Shown: in pieces, positions 27,139 through 38,179 of the stretch
Layout of the letters: each line of letters opens with the position of its first letter
How positions within the stretch are numbered: the stretch's first letter is position 1
NCBI RefSeq assembly: GCF_018413525.1
Contig: NZ_JAHCDD010000049.1
Coordinates: 1 to 44,200 of the forward strand
DNA: 44,200 nt
From: Acidovorax sp. CCYZU-2555
GTDB taxonomy: Bacteria > Pseudomonadota > Gammaproteobacteria > Burkholderiales > Burkholderiaceae_C
Reading direction: 5' to 3'
The notes under the pieces: model-generated
Database searches by the model: none
Seen by the model: the letters and a program-made list of their open reading frames with translations, nothing else
Told to the model about the DNA's origin: nothing
Position numbers and translations under genes: made by a program

Positions 27139-27234
27139 GAGTGGCAGACAAACCCCGTTCACTCTGGGCAAGGTAAGCGAGACCCAGCCTCGCAAGGCGT
27201 TTGACAAAACAGGGCCAGGCATGGCCTAAGAATC

Positions 27235-27317
27235 CCGTTCGTCCTGAGCTTGTCGAAGGATGAATGGGCACGCTGGCCTAGAGCGCAGCCGCCCTTCGAC
27301 AGGCTCAGGGCGAACGG
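27235..27317. repeat. Intergenic inverted repeat (CCGTTCG...CGAACGG)
   Basis: Left arm CCGTTCGTCCTGAGCTTGTC plus GAAGGA (27235-27260) and right arm GCCC plus TTCGACAGGCTCAGGGCGAA and CGG (27291-27317) are near-perfect inverted copies with a 30-base centre. This motif is dispersed in many proteobacterial genomes; I see only this copy here. It could form a long cruciform and is likely a non-autonomous palindromic repeat. Confidence 0.75.
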
Positions 27318-27448
27318 CCATTAGTTATCCGTTTTAAGTAAATCGCGACTAACCAAGCGCTGTTTGCACAAATCCGACCGTCGTTAAGTCATTGATTTGC
27401 TTGAAAAAGCTGTTCCTTGAGAGCTTATGAAAGGGTGCTCTACCGCAC

Positions 27449-27474
27449 AAAAAAAGCCACCTTGCGGTGGCTTT
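27449..27474 (-). terminator. Terminator of ilvC
   Basis: On the minus strand AAAGCCACC-GCAA-GGTGGCTTT is followed by a run of T. It ends the ilvB-ilvH-ilvC operon 37 bases after the ilvC stop. Confidence 0.92.
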
Positions 27475-27510
27475 CGATGAACTGCGGCAGGGCACAGGCC
27501 CTGCGTCAGA

Positions 27511-29075
<1,565 letters not shown>

Positions 29076-29208
29076 GGATACAGATTCCTCTTTTCGCCGC
29101 CCTCCCCCACGCACGGTAATGCGCGGGCTTGGCGGGCAATAGATTCGTCGAAATGGGGCTATCGGAAGATAGCCGGAAAGTGAGGCAGCGGGGACCAGGC
29201 CCCGAAGC

Positions 29209-30993
29209 TCAGAGGTCTTCAGTGCCGAGCAGCATTTCCGTGATGCCCTTGCCGGCCTGGACCATGGGGAACACGTTCTCGGTAGGATCGGTACGGAAGT
29301 CGATGAACACCGTGCGGTCCTTGAGGCGGCGCGCTTCGCGCAGTGCGGGCTCCACGTCTTCGGTGCGCTCGACCAGCAGGCCCACGTGGCCATAGGCTTC
29401 GGCGAGTTTGACGAAGTTCGGCAGCGCGTCCATGTAGCTGTGGCTGTAGCGGCCCGAGTACTCGATTTCCTGCCACTGGCGCACCATGCCCAGGTAGCGG
29501 TTGTTGAGCGAGCAGATCTTGATCGGCGTGTTGTGCTGCAGGCAGGTCGACAATTCCTGGATGTTCATCTGCACCGAGCCTTCGCCGGTGATGCAGAACA
29601 CTTCGGCGTCGGGCTTGGCGAGCTTCACGCCCATGGCGTAGGGAATGCCCACGCCCATCGTGCCCAGGCCACCGGAGTTGATCCAGCGGCGTGGTTCGTC
29701 GAAGCGGTAGTACTGCGCGGCCCACATCTGGTGCTGGCCCACGTCGGACGTGATGTAGGTGTCGGAGTCGCGCGTCATGTTGAACAGCGTCTCGACCACG
29801 TACTGCGGCTTGATGACTTCAGGGTTGCTGTTGTCGTAGCGCAGGCAGTCGCGTTCGCGCCAGGCTTCGATGGTGTCCCACCAGGCAGCGAGCGCACCGG
29901 CGTCGGGGCGTGCCGGCGTTTCGCGCAGCATGGCGATCAGTTCGCCCAGCACGTCCTTGACGTCGCCGACGATGGGCACATCGACGCGCACGCGCTTGGA
30001 GATCGACGAAGGGTCGATGTCGACGTGGATGATCTTGCGTTCGACCGACTGGAAATGCTTGGGGTTGCCGATCACGCGGTCGTCAAAGCGCGCACCCAGG
30101 GCCAGCAGCACGTCGCAGTTCTGCATCGCGTTGTTGGCTTCGATGGTGCCGTGCATGCCCAGCATGCCCAGATACTTGCGCTCGCTCGCGGGGTAGGCGC
30201 CCAGGCCCATCAGGGTGTGCGTCACGGGCACGCCCAGCATGTCGACCAGCGTGCGCAGCTCGTTGCAGGCATTGCTGAGCAACACGCCGCCACCCGTATA
30301 GATATAGGGGCGCTTGGCGGTCAGCAGCAGTTGCAGCGCCTTGCGGATCTGGCCGCTGTGGCCCTTGCGCACCGGGTTGTACGAGCGCATTTCGATGCTC
30401 TGCGGATAACCGTTCCAGGCGGCCTTCTTGAAGGACACATCCTTGGGGATATCGACCACCACGGGGCCGGGACGACCCGAGCGCGCGATGTGGAACGCCT
30501 TCTTCATCGTGGCCGCGAGATCGCGCGCATCCTTGACGAGGAAGTTGTGCTTGACGATGGGGCGCGTGATGCCCACGGTGTCGCATTCCTGGAAGGCGTC
30601 GGTGCCGATGGAAGCCGTCGATGTCTGGCCGCTGATAACGACCAGCGGAATGCTGTCTGTATAGGCGGTGGCGATGCCGGTGACGGCGTTGGTCAGGCCG
30701 GGGCCCGAAGTGACCAGGGCCACGCCGACTTCGCCAGTGGCGCGCGCAAAGCCGTCGGCGGCATGCACTGCGGCCTGTTCATGGCGCACCAGCACATGCT
30801 GAATGGTGTCTTGCTTGTAGAGTGCGTCGTAGATATACAACACAGCGCCACCCGGATAACCCCACAGATGCTGCACGCCTTCGGCTTGCAGGGACTTTAC
30901 GAGGATTTCGGCGCCCATGAGTTCTGTGGGACGCGCGGGAGACGACGCTGCTGCGGCGGCAGCGGAAGAAAGCTCTGCCTTGGAAATTTCCAT
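29209..30993 (-). CDS. ilvB: Acetolactate synthase, large (catalytic) subunit
   Basis: A thiamine diphosphate enzyme that condenses pyruvate with pyruvate or 2-ketobutyrate; first common step of branched-chain amino acid synthesis. The catalytic Glu is E72 (RHEQAAVHAADG). The central FAD-binding domain is at about 215-360, and the ThDP motif near the C-terminus reads GEGSVQMNIQELSTCLQHNT followed by NNRYLGMVRQWQE. The N-terminus has an Ala/Ser-rich extension of about 20 residues ahead of the usual GAEILVKSLQAEGV. I chose the ATG at 30993 over a TTG two codons upstream. Its promoter region is shared with the divergent sigma gene at 31306. Confidence 0.98.
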   Translation of the reverse strand: MEISKAELSSAAAAAASSPARPTELMGAEILVKSLQAEGVQHLWGYPGGAVLYIYDALYKQDTIQHVLVRHEQAAVHAADGFARATGEVGVALVTSGPGLTNAVTGIATAYTDSIPLVVISGQTSTASIGTDAFQECDTVGITRPIVKHNFLVKDARDLAATMKKAFHIARSGRPGPVVVDIPKDVSFKKAAWNGYPQSIEMRSYNPVRKGHSGQIRKALQLLLTAKRPYIYTGGGVLLSNACNELRTLVDMLGVPVTHTLMGLGAYPASERKYLGMLGMHGTIEANNAMQNCDVLLALGARFDDRVIGNPKHFQSVERKIIHVDIDPSSISKRVRVDVPIVGDVKDVLGELIAMLRETPARPDAGALAAWWDTIEAWRERDCLRYDNSNPEVIKPQYVVETLFNMTRDSDTYITSDVGQHQMWAAQYYRFDEPRRWINSGGLGTMGVGIPYAMGVKLAKPDAEVFCITGEGSVQMNIQELSTCLQHNTPIKICSLNNRYLGMVRQWQEIEYSGRYSHSYMDALPNFVKLAEAYGHVGLLVERTEDVEPALREARRLKDRTVFIDFRTDPTENVFPMVQAGKGITEMLLGTEDL

Positions 30994-31143
30994 GATCAAC
31001 CTTTGCGAATTTCTCTAACGAAAAACCTTGGGTGCCCCTGGCCTGTGCCCTTGTGGGGCCGGTTCGGGACTTGAGGCCATGACCATGGGCGAAATGTGTG
31101 GACGCCGGACCATGACCCGTTTGCTTTTTTGATTTGCGCCCGG

Positions 31144-31149
31144 ATTATC
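31144..31149 (-). promoter_or_regulatory. Probable extended -10 of the ilvB promoter
   Basis: The minus strand reads TGC-GATAAT, an extended -10 element 151 bases before the ilvB start. A mirror copy (TGCGATAAT, 31201-31209) faces the other way. The leader RNA between contains no leucine/valine/isoleucine-rich ORF that I can support. Confidence 0.45.
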
Positions 31150-31203
31150 GCACTGCGGCGCAATGCCCTGGCATCCCAGTGCGGCAAAATATTCGATGGA
31201 TGC

Positions 31204-31209
31204 GATAAT
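31204..31209 (+). promoter_or_regulatory. Probable extended -10 of the sigma-factor operon
   Basis: TGC-GATAAT on the plus strand, about 97 bases before the proposed start at 31306. It supports a start downstream of this point rather than at the far upstream GTG of the open frame. Confidence 0.45.
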
Positions 31210-31305
31210 TCGCTTCGTCCTGTGCTGGCGCTTGCGAAATTCGCCGAGCTGCTGCAGCAATCCTCTTTCTGGCCACGGCGCCCTTTTCGCGGCAGGCTGA
31301 CCTCT

Positions 31306-31875
31306 TTGGCAACCGAACAAGAACTCTCGCAATTTCTCAAGGATGTGGAAAAACGTGCTTTCAAGCGCGCGCTCTACCATGTCCGCGATGATGAGGCGGC
31401 GCTCGACATTGTCCAGGACAGTATGCTCAAGCTCGCGCACCATTACGGGGACAAGCCGCCCGGCGAGCTGCCGATGCTGTTCCAGCGCATCCTGTCCAAT
31501 TGCACGCTCGACTGGTTCCGGCGGCAGAAAACGCGCAACGCGCTGTTCTCGCGCATGAGCGATTTCGAGCCCGAAGGCGACGACGGCATGGACTTTGATC
31601 TGCTCGAGACCTATGCTGGCAATGGAAATGAGCAGACGGTGCAAAGCGCCGAAGAGCACACTCAGCGTGTACAAACGCTACAAAGTATAGAAAAAGAGGT
31701 TCAGGAGCTGCCAACACGTCAACGAGAAGCCTTTTTGATGCGTTATTGGGAGGAGATGGACGTCGCAGAGACCGCAGCCGCCATGGGTTGCTCTGAAGGC
31801 AGTGTGAAGACACACTGCTTTCGCGCCATTCAGACCCTCAGCAAGGCACTGAAGGCCAAAGGAATCCAGTTATGA
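31306..31875 (+). CDS. ECF-type RNA polymerase sigma factor
   Basis: A sigma-70 family protein with region 2 (RALYHVRDDEAALDIVQDSM), then LKLAHHYGDKPPGELPMLFQ and region 2.4 (LDWFRRQKTRNALF), an acidic spacer of about 45 residues, and region 4 (LPTRQREAFLMRYWEEMDVA, then ETAAAMGCSEGSVKTHCFRA). The start is uncertain: no ATG precedes region 2 in a plausible place. I chose TTG 31306 (ATEQELSQFLKDVEKRAFKR follows) with an AGG upstream; CTG 31297 and an implausible GTG at 31096 are alternatives. It overlaps the DUF3619 gene by four bases. That gene's product has a single membrane helix and may be its anti-sigma factor. The block with DUF3106 and RDD genes recurs in Burkholderiales. Confidence 0.9.
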   Translation: MATEQELSQFLKDVEKRAFKRALYHVRDDEAALDIVQDSMLKLAHHYGDKPPGELPMLFQRILSNCTLDWFRRQKTRNALFSRMSDFEPEGDDGMDFDLLETYAGNGNEQTVQSAEEHTQRVQTLQSIEKEVQELPTRQREAFLMRYWEEMDVAETAAAMGCSEGSVKTHCFRAIQTLSKALKAKGIQL

Positions 31876-32321
31876 ACATTGCAGTATCACCCTCGGTTGA
31901 GCAGGCCGCCGATCATTTCGCCCGGCGCGTCACCGCACGCCTGAGCGAAAACAACCAACTGCTGGCGTACGACATCAGCGAGCGCTTGCGCGCCGGTCGA
32001 GAGCGTGCGCTGTCGGAGCGCCGGCGTGAAGTGCTGGTACACCAGCGCGTCACGGCAAGCGCGGTGCAGAACCAGGGCGGCGTCGCCTCCCTGGGCGCAC
32101 CCGGGCGCCACAGCTGGTGGCGCGGTGCGCTCACCGCCGCGCCGCTGGTCGGCCTGGCCATCAGCCTCGCGGTGTTCATCACCTCGCAAACCGATTTCGG
32201 CACGCACGAAGTCGCCGAAGTCGACGCCGCACTGCTCACGGACGACCTGCCCCCTTCGGCCTACGCCGATCCAGGTTTCCTGCAGTTCATCCAGACACCG
32301 CCCGCGGTTTCGACACTCTGA
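31872..32321 (+). CDS. DUF3619 protein, possible anti-sigma factor
   Basis: A 149-residue protein of the DUF3619 family; function unproven. The cytoplasmic N-terminal half (residues 1-75) is helical and charged (ADHFARRVTARLSENNQLLA, then ERLRAGRERALSERRREVLV). A single membrane helix at about 84-105 (GALTAAPLVGLAISLAVFIT) is followed by a short periplasmic tail with an acidic patch. Translational coupling to the sigma gene (ATGA overlap) and the single-helix topology fit an anti-sigma factor holding the sigma at the membrane; this is inference. Confidence 0.8.
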   Translation: MNIAVSPSVEQAADHFARRVTARLSENNQLLAYDISERLRAGRERALSERRREVLVHQRVTASAVQNQGGVASLGAPGRHSWWRGALTAAPLVGLAISLAVFITSQTDFGTHEVAEVDAALLTDDLPPSAYADPGFLQFIQTPPAVSTL

Positions 32322-32342
32322 TCCTAGAGATTTCCCGGTTGC

Positions 32343-33212
32343 ATGCCCCCTGTTCCGCGCACTGAACTCCGCAATTCGACCAGCGTCGCCGTGGCGTCGG
32401 CGCTGCTGTTGGCGCTGACCGTGCTCGCGACCTGGGTCGTGCCGCAGGTGCGGCAGGCGCCGAGCGCGCTGGCCATGGCCACGGTCGCGCAGGCGCCCGC
32501 GGCAGACTCCGATGCGCCGCGCAACGGTCTGTCACAGCGCCGCCTGCTGGCCGCGGGCCCCAACTGGGGCGAACTCACCAAGGCGCAGCAACGCGTGCTG
32601 CAGCCGCTCGAAAAACGCTGGCCGTTCATGGGCGAAGTGCAAAAGAGCCGCTGGATCGTGCTTGCCGGCACGTTCGACACCCTTCCCGCGCAGGAACAGC
32701 TCAAGCTGCGCGACCGCATGGAATCCTGGGCCAGCCTGAGCGCGCAGCAGCGCAGCCAGGCGCGGCTCAACTACGCGCTCACCAACCGCATGGCGCCCAA
32801 GGACAAATGGGCACAGTGGGAGGCCTATCAGGCGCTGAGCGACGAACAGAAGCGCGCGCTGGCCGCCAAGGCCGCCGCGGCCAAGCCCGTGGGCGGTGCC
32901 GCGCCCGCGCTGCGCCCCGTGCCGGCCAAGAAACTGGCGCGCGTGCCCGCCGCCACCACGGCAACGGCCACGGCCAACAACGTTCCCAACCTGCCAAAGA
33001 TTCCCACGCCCAGCGCGCAGGCAACGCACCACATTGCACCGCCCGCGCCCGCGGTCGCCGTGGAAACCCGCCCGGTGACCATGCCCAACGTGGTCGAGAC
33101 CGCGCCCGTCAACCTGTCCACCGCGACCGCGCTGCCCTTGCCCGCGCTGGCCCCCCTGGGCTCCGACACGACCGCCGCGGGCACCGGGCTGGGCGATCCG
33201 CCGCCACCGTGA
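32343..33212 (+). CDS. DUF3106 protein, periplasmic, with LTxxQ-like repeats
   Basis: A 289-residue DUF3106 family protein. An N-terminal signal or anchor helix (about 14-33) leads into a periplasmic helical domain (about 70-175), then a Pro/Ala/Val-rich tail (about 180-289) likely to be disordered. The helical domain carries four spaced motifs of the form L-[TSP]-x-x-[QE]: L78-TKAQQ, L114-PAQEQ, L132-SAQQR and L165-SDEQK. These resemble the LTxxQ motifs of Spy/CpxP periplasmic chaperones. It follows DUF3619 by 21 bases and overlaps the RDD gene by one base (TGATG). A role in sensing or buffering envelope stress for the sigma factor is inferred. Confidence 0.8.
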   Translation: MPPVPRTELRNSTSVAVASALLLALTVLATWVVPQVRQAPSALAMATVAQAPAADSDAPRNGLSQRRLLAAGPNWGELTKAQQRVLQPLEKRWPFMGEVQKSRWIVLAGTFDTLPAQEQLKLRDRMESWASLSAQQRSQARLNYALTNRMAPKDKWAQWEAYQALSDEQKRALAAKAAAAKPVGGAAPALRPVPAKKLARVPAATTATATANNVPNLPKIPTPSAQATHHIAPPAPAVAVETRPVTMPNVVETAPVNLSTATALPLPALAPLGSDTTAAGTGLGDPPPP

Positions 33213-33778
33213 TGCCCTCTTCCGCCCCGTCTTCGATTCCTGCGCAGCCGGCGCTGCCGCCGACGCCCGGCCTGCGCCGGCGCATGGCCTGCTGGCTTTA
33301 TGAAGGCCTGCTGCTGTTCGGCGTGGTGTTCATCGCCGGCTATCTGTTCGGCACGCTGAGCCAGACGCGCAATGCGATGGACAACCGCCATTTGCTGCAG
33401 GCCTTTCTGTTCGTGGTGTTCGGCATCTACTTCACCTGGTTCTGGTCCAAGGGCCAGACGCTGGCGATGAAGACCTGGCATATCCGCGTGACCGACAAAT
33501 CAGGCAACGCGCTGACCCAGGGCCGGGCGCTGGCGCGCTATCTGCTCAGCTGGCTGTGGTTTCTGCCGCCGCTGGCGGTGATCGCGCCGTTCCAACTGCC
33601 CGCGGGCGAAACCACGGTGCTGATGCTCGGCTGGATCGCGGTCTGGGCGCTGCTCAGCCGCCTGCACCCGCAGCGCCAGTTCCTGCACGATGCGCTGGCC
33701 GGCACGCGCCTGGTGCACGACGCCCAGGGTGAAGCGCGCGCCAGGCTCAAGCGCCGCAAGGCCGACGGACTGGCCTAG
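33212..33778 (+). CDS. RDD-family membrane protein
   Basis: A 188-residue RDD domain protein: a Pro/Ser-rich N-terminus, then RRRMACWLYEGLLLFGVVFI at the start of the first membrane segment. The second segment is near 70-90, with the characteristic KGQTLAMKTWHIRV after it; a third lies around 120-160. The C-terminal basic tail is cytoplasmic. RDD proteins are poorly understood; some are Na+/H+ antiporters. The start (ATG 33212) overlaps the previous stop by one base, so it belongs to the sigma-DUF3619-DUF3106 operon. The next gene, dgkA, begins 21 bases later. Confidence 0.88.
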   Translation: MPSSAPSSIPAQPALPPTPGLRRRMACWLYEGLLLFGVVFIAGYLFGTLSQTRNAMDNRHLLQAFLFVVFGIYFTWFWSKGQTLAMKTWHIRVTDKSGNALTQGRALARYLLSWLWFLPPLAVIAPFQLPAGETTVLMLGWIAVWALLSRLHPQRQFLHDALAGTRLVHDAQGEARARLKRRKADGLA

Positions 33779-33799
33779 GCTAGCGTATCCTCTCGGCCC

Positions 33800-34192
33800 A
33801 TGCCTCCAGAGATTCCCCCGGTCAACCTTCAGAAAACCCGCAGCGGCCTGCGCCGCCTATGGCATGCCACCGGCTACTCACTGCAAGGCCTGCGCGCCGG
33901 CTGGGGTGAAAAAGCCTTTCGCACCGAAGCCGTATGCGCGCTAATCCTGCTGCCGTTCGCCCCATGGCTGGGCCGCAGTTGGAGCGAATGCATATTGTTG
34001 GTGGCATCGGTCGTGCTGGTGCTGATCGTGGAGCTGCTCAACAGCGGCATCGAATCCGCGATAGACCGCATAGGCCCCGAATGGCATGCGCTCTCGAAGC
34101 GCGCCAAAGACATGGGCAGCGCCGCGGTGCTGCTGGCCGTACTGCTGTGCGCGGGCACCTGGCTGTCCGCCCTTTACTTGAAATTTCTATGA
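33800..34192 (+). CDS. dgkA: Diacylglycerol kinase (prokaryotic type)
   Basis: A small trimeric inner-membrane kinase that recycles diacylglycerol to phosphatidic acid. The 130-residue protein has an amphipathic N-terminal surface helix (SGLRRLWHATGYSLQGLRAG) and three membrane helices. The conserved Glu-rich motif reads VELLNSGIESAIDRIGPEWH, followed by SKRAKDMGSAAVLLAVL; the family residues E at about 77 and the KDMGSAAV stretch are intact. The ATG at 33800 is in the usual place. It overlaps the LOG-family gene by four bases (ATGA), so the two are coupled. Confidence 0.96.
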   Translation: MPPEIPPVNLQKTRSGLRRLWHATGYSLQGLRAGWGEKAFRTEAVCALILLPFAPWLGRSWSECILLVASVVLVLIVELLNSGIESAIDRIGPEWHALSKRAKDMGSAAVLLAVLLCAGTWLSALYLKFL

Positions 34193-34791
34193 CGAACTCT
34201 TCGACTCCCGCTTTTTCCCTTTGCGTCTACCTGGGCTCGCGCCCCGGCGTCAACCCGCTGTTCACCGAAGCCGCGATCGAAGTCGGCAAGTGGATTGGCG
34301 CGCATGGCGGCCAGCTGGTCTATGGCGGCGGCCGTTCGGGCCTGATGGGCACCGTGGCCGAGGCCACGCGCCTGGCCGGCGGCCGCGTGGTGGGCATCAT
34401 TCCGCAGGCGCTGGTCGACAAGGAGCAGGCCAACCATGCCTGCGACGAACTGCATATCGTGCAGAACATGCATGAGCGCAAGGCGATGATGGCCGAACGC
34501 TCGGACGCTTTTATTGCCCTGCCCGGCGGCATAGGCACGTTCGAGGAGCTGTTCGAAGTCTGGACCTGGCGCCAGCTCGGCTACCACGACAAGCCCATAG
34601 GCCTGCTCAACACCGATGGCTACTACGACAACCTGCTGACTTTCCTCGGCACCAGCGTGCAAAGCGGGCTGATGGGCGAATGGCAGATGGGTCTGATCGA
34701 AAGCCACACGGATGCGGCGGCGCTGCTGCCGTCGCTGATCGAGGCCGCGGGAACGGCGGCGCAGACCAAGGCGCTGCGCGAAGTTATCTGA
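34189..34791 (+). CDS. LOG-family protein (cytokinin riboside 5'-monophosphate phosphoribohydrolase-like)
   Basis: A 200-residue TIGR00730/LOG family enzyme, possibly a nucleotide 5'-monophosphate nucleosidase. The two signature motifs are present: GGGRSGLMG (47-55, in LVYGGGRSGLMGTVAEA) and PGGIGTFEE (about 111-119, in FIALPGGIGTFEELFEVWTW). ERKAMM just before the second motif supplies the conserved Arg-Lys. Free-living bacteria carry such genes without making plant hormones, so a general purine nucleotide salvage role is more likely than signalling. It overlaps dgkA by four bases. Confidence 0.92.
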   Translation: MTNSSTPAFSLCVYLGSRPGVNPLFTEAAIEVGKWIGAHGGQLVYGGGRSGLMGTVAEATRLAGGRVVGIIPQALVDKEQANHACDELHIVQNMHERKAMMAERSDAFIALPGGIGTFEELFEVWTWRQLGYHDKPIGLLNTDGYYDNLLTFLGTSVQSGLMGEWQMGLIESHTDAAALLPSLIEAAGTAAQTKALREVI

Positions 34792-34818
34792 GGCGCCCGG
34801 CCCTCGATCCTCTGGAGA

Positions 34819-36850
<2,032 letters not shown>

Positions 36851-36933
36851 GGATAGAAATCAGGCCGACAAGGCCCATCGCAAAAGCGCTTCTCCCAGGG
36901 CCGGAAATTCGGCAGCGAACGCCGGGAGCAGGC

Positions 36934-38175
36934 ATGGCTGAAAGTGCAATTATCACCCGCGTGTTCACCGCAGTGCAGGAGATCCCCGCTCAGGCCTGGA
37001 ATGACCTGCTTGCGCGCCAGCCCGTGCCCACGCCTTTCATGCGCCACGAGTACCTGGAAGCGCTCGAAACCAGCGGCAGCGCGACGCTGGAAACCGGCTG
37101 GCAGCCCTGCTTCCTCACGCTGTGGGAAGGCGATGAAATGGTCGCGGCCTGCCCGCTCTATGCGAAGAACCATTCCTCGGGCGAGTACGTGTTCGACTGG
37201 GCCTGGGCGCGCGCCTATGCCGAGCATGGCCTCGAGTACTACCCCAAGGCGGTGATCGCCGTGCCGTTCACGCCCGTGCCCGGCTCGCGCCTGCTGGCGC
37301 GCAGCGAAGCGCTGCGCGCGCTGCTCGCCAAGACCGTGCGCCGCTGGGTGCAGGCGCAGGACGGCTGGTCGTCGGTGCATGCGCTGTTCACCGAGGACGC
37401 CGATCTCGCGGCCTGCCGCGCCGACGGCTGGATGGAACGCGGCGGCGTGCAGTTCCACTGGAACAACCACGCGATCGACACCGCGGGCGAGCGCCCGCTG
37501 CGCGATTTCGACGATTTCCTGGCCCAGCTGCAGCAGGAAAAGCGCAAGAAGATTCGCCAGGAACGCCGCAAGGTGGCCGAGGCCGGCGTGACGTTCCGGG
37601 CGCTGCACGGCGCGCAGATCCAGCACACGGATTGGGATTTCTTCTACAGCTGCTACGCGCGCACGTACTACGAGCACGGCAACGCGCCTTATCTTTCACG
37701 CGACTTCTTCGCGCGCATGGGCGCGCAGATGGCAGCACACTGGCTGCTGTTCATCGCCGAGCGTGACGGCCAGCCGATTGCCGCGAGCCTGATCGCGCTC
37801 AACGCCGCCGCGGCCGAAGATGCGGGCGCGCCGCACGGCGTGGCCTACGGCCGCTACTGGGGCGCGCTGGAGCGCGTCGACTGCCTGCACTTCGAAGCCT
37901 GCTACTACCAGCCCATCGAGTGGTGCATTGCGCACGGCGTGGCGCACTTCGAGGGCGGCGCGCAGGGCGAGCACAAGATGGCGCGCGCGCTGCTGCCCAC
38001 GCCCACGGCCAGCGCCCACTGGATCGCGCATCCGGCGTTCGCCGATGCCGTGGACCGGTTTCTGGAGCGCGAAGGCGCGGGCGTGCAGGCCTATCTCGAA
38101 GAATTGCACGCGCACAGCCCGCTGCGCGCGGCGGTCGCCGCACAGGGCCAGAGCCCAGAGCCCAAGCCCGCGTGA
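36934..38175 (+). CDS. GNAT/FemAB-like N-acyltransferase (DUF482 family)
   Basis: A 413-residue protein of the PF04339 (DUF482, peptidogalycan biosynthesis/FemAB-like) family; the substrate is unknown. Typical stretches are WNDLLARQPVPTPFMRHEYL near the start, VFDWAWARAYAEHGLEYYPK, the basic helix EKRKKIRQERRKV (about 200-212), TDWDFFYSCYARTYYEHGNA, PYLSRDFF, and the C-terminal GAQGEHKMARALLPTPT. No signal peptide or membrane segment is present, so it is cytoplasmic. It is a single gene divergent from nadE (83 bases apart) and convergent with the chemoreceptor gene, whose stop is only four bases away; no terminator separates them. Confidence 0.9.
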   Translation: MAESAIITRVFTAVQEIPAQAWNDLLARQPVPTPFMRHEYLEALETSGSATLETGWQPCFLTLWEGDEMVAACPLYAKNHSSGEYVFDWAWARAYAEHGLEYYPKAVIAVPFTPVPGSRLLARSEALRALLAKTVRRWVQAQDGWSSVHALFTEDADLAACRADGWMERGGVQFHWNNHAIDTAGERPLRDFDDFLAQLQQEKRKKIRQERRKVAEAGVTFRALHGAQIQHTDWDFFYSCYARTYYEHGNAPYLSRDFFARMGAQMAAHWLLFIAERDGQPIAASLIALNAAAAEDAGAPHGVAYGRYWGALERVDCLHFEACYYQPIEWCIAHGVAHFEGGAQGEHKMARALLPTPTASAHWIAHPAFADAVDRFLEREGAGVQAYLEELHAHSPLRAAVAAQGQSPEPKPA

Positions 38176-38179
38176 AGCC

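Noticed and set aside
31015..31113. Possible ilvB leader peptide (begins MVRRPHISPMVM)
   Set aside because: Only scattered Val/Ile codons and no leucine, no convincing terminator between it and ilvB, and no alternative stems. It does not look like an attenuation leader.
31096..31305. 70-residue N-terminal extension of the sigma factor from a GTG at 31096
   Set aside because: The stretch contains the probable -10 at 31204-31209 and has no sigma-factor sequence.
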